In this document: piece after piece, positions 6,433-7,106 of the stretch | How the letters are laid out: each line of letters starts with the position of its first letter | How positions within the stretch are numbered: position 1 is the stretch's first letter | Source of the DNA: JBCDCU01 sp039180865 | GTDB lineage: Bacteria > Pseudomonadota > Alphaproteobacteria > Rhizobiales > JACESI01 | Assembly: GCA_039180865.1 (NCBI GenBank) | Contig: JBCDCZ010000236.1 | Span: 1 to 7,106 of the forward strand | Direction of reading: 5' to 3' | Length of the DNA stretch: 7,106 nucleotides | Notes under the pieces: model-generated | Told to the model about the DNA's origin: nothing | Databases searched by the model: none | Seen by the model: the letters and a program-made list of their open reading frames with translations, nothing else | Translations under genes and position numbers: made by a program

Positions 6433-7106
6433 TTATACAGTATTTTCTTTAATTAGGCTCTGAATTTTATTCCACCGGTCAGAGCGTACCGTGAGTTCCA
6501 CACTTCCTGACGGATCCTCCTGGCGATCTATCACAGAGCCATGCGTGTAGTAGACATGCATATGCGCCAGATCATCTGCTCCGAGCGTCACGGTACGAAC
6601 CTCCGTCGATCGGTTGAGACAAGCCTCGATGAGCTCAAGACAATGTTCGATCCCCTCGCCGCTAAGCGCAGAAACAGTTGCAACTTCATAACCCGACACA
6701 TTCTCAGCCTGCGTCTTGAGGCGGTCCCGCTCCTCTTGCGGCAGCAGATCAATCTTATTCCAGAGCTCTATGTAAGAACGGCCCTGCCGCGAAAGACCTT
6801 CCGCATCGCTGATATCAATCGATAGCTCACGCAGGACAGAAGCCACATCATCTGCTTGTGCCTCGCTGTCCTCATGGGCGATATCGCGGACATGAACAAT
6901 CACATCGGCTTCCGTCACCTCTTCAAGCGTCGCACGGAAAGCGGCAACCAGGTCAGTCGGCAAATTTGATATGAAGCCGACAGTATCCGAAATAATCGCC
7001 GTCGATCCCTGAGGAAGCTCTATACGGCGCAATGTCGGATCGAGTGTTGCGAAGAGTAGGTCTTTCGCCATGACGTCCGCCGTCGTAATCCGGTTGAACA
7101 ATGTGG
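6433..7106 (-). CDS. hflX: GTPase HflX, ribosome-associated, 5' part outside the window
   Basis: HflX is a GTPase of the Obg-HflX group that binds the 50S subunit and splits stalled ribosomes, notably under heat stress. About 224 residues are present and the frame runs off the right edge: the final bases encode S-T-L-F-N, the end of the P-loop GKSTLFN, so the N-terminal HflX domain and most of G1 lie beyond 7106. The TTG at 7101 is an internal Leu codon, not a start. Visible motifs, in protein order: LFATLDPT (switch I side), SDTVGFISNLP with the G3 DxxG (bases 6987-6976), LVAAFRATLEEV (switch II region, diagnostic of HflX), NKID for guanine recognition (6759-6748), and SALSG (G5). A small C-terminal domain follows. 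The wording resembles alphaproteobacterial HflX, where the gene is often found near mazG, here in convergent orientation. Confidence 0.95.
   Translation of the reverse strand, partial: TLFNRITTADVMAKDLLFATLDPTLRRIELPQGSTAIISDTVGFISNLPTDLVAAFRATLEEVTEADVIVHVRDIAHEDSEAQADDVASVLRELSIDISDAEGLSRQGRSYIELWNKIDLLPQEERDRLKTQAENVSGYEVATVSALSGEGIEHCLELIEACLNRSTEVRTVTLGADDLAHMHVYYTHGSVIDRQEDPSGSVELTVRSDRWNKIQSLIKENTV

Overview
The window reads as a piece of an alphaproteobacterial chromosome, most likely Hyphomicrobiales (Rhizobiales). The reasons are the style of the HflX and MazG proteins, the tatD/metallo-hydrolase pair, and the moderate GC content with AT-rich intergenic stretches. The genus cannot be assigned from this sequence alone. 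No tRNA, rRNA, insertion sequence, CRISPR array or phage gene was seen.

Layout. (1) 2-1070, plus strand: the 3' end of a TatD-family metal-dependent hydrolase gene, then 7 nt later a complete PhnP-like metallo-beta-lactamase-fold hydrolase gene. This looks like the tail of a housekeeping operon. (2) 1071-1220: a gap with a good sigma-70-type promoter and a short dyad. (3) 1221-4395, plus strand: a two-gene unit separated by 22 nt. The first gene encodes a four-helix membrane protein whose cytoplasmic C-terminus resembles a GrpE nucleotide-exchange domain (coiled coil followed by an F-x2-N-x2-H-E-A motif). The second encodes a divergent Hsp70-type ATPase with a clear nucleotide-binding domain and a non-canonical helical C-terminus. 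I infer a membrane-tethered Hsp70/exchange-factor pair; this is the most interesting content of the window. (4) 4396-4495: a 3' region with nested inverted repeats between convergent genes. (5) 4496-5185, minus strand: a small secreted outer-membrane beta-barrel protein, vaguely like PagL lipid A deacylases but lacking the Asn of their motif. (6) 5186-5560: a 375-nt intergenic region between divergent genes with a perfect 16-bp AT-rich palindrome and a possible -10 box. (7) 5561-6424, plus strand: mazG, a two-domain NTP pyrophosphohydrolase. (8) 6433-7106, minus strand: the 3' two-thirds or so of the GTPase gene hflX, running off the window and converging on mazG with only 8 nt between stop codons.

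Functionally, the flanks are core cell-maintenance genes: TatD nuclease, nucleotide-pool clean-up by MazG and ribosome rescue by HflX. The centre is a probable envelope-linked chaperone module with no J-domain partner nearby. Assigning the GrpE-like domain rests on motif and architecture matching by eye and needs a profile search to confirm.
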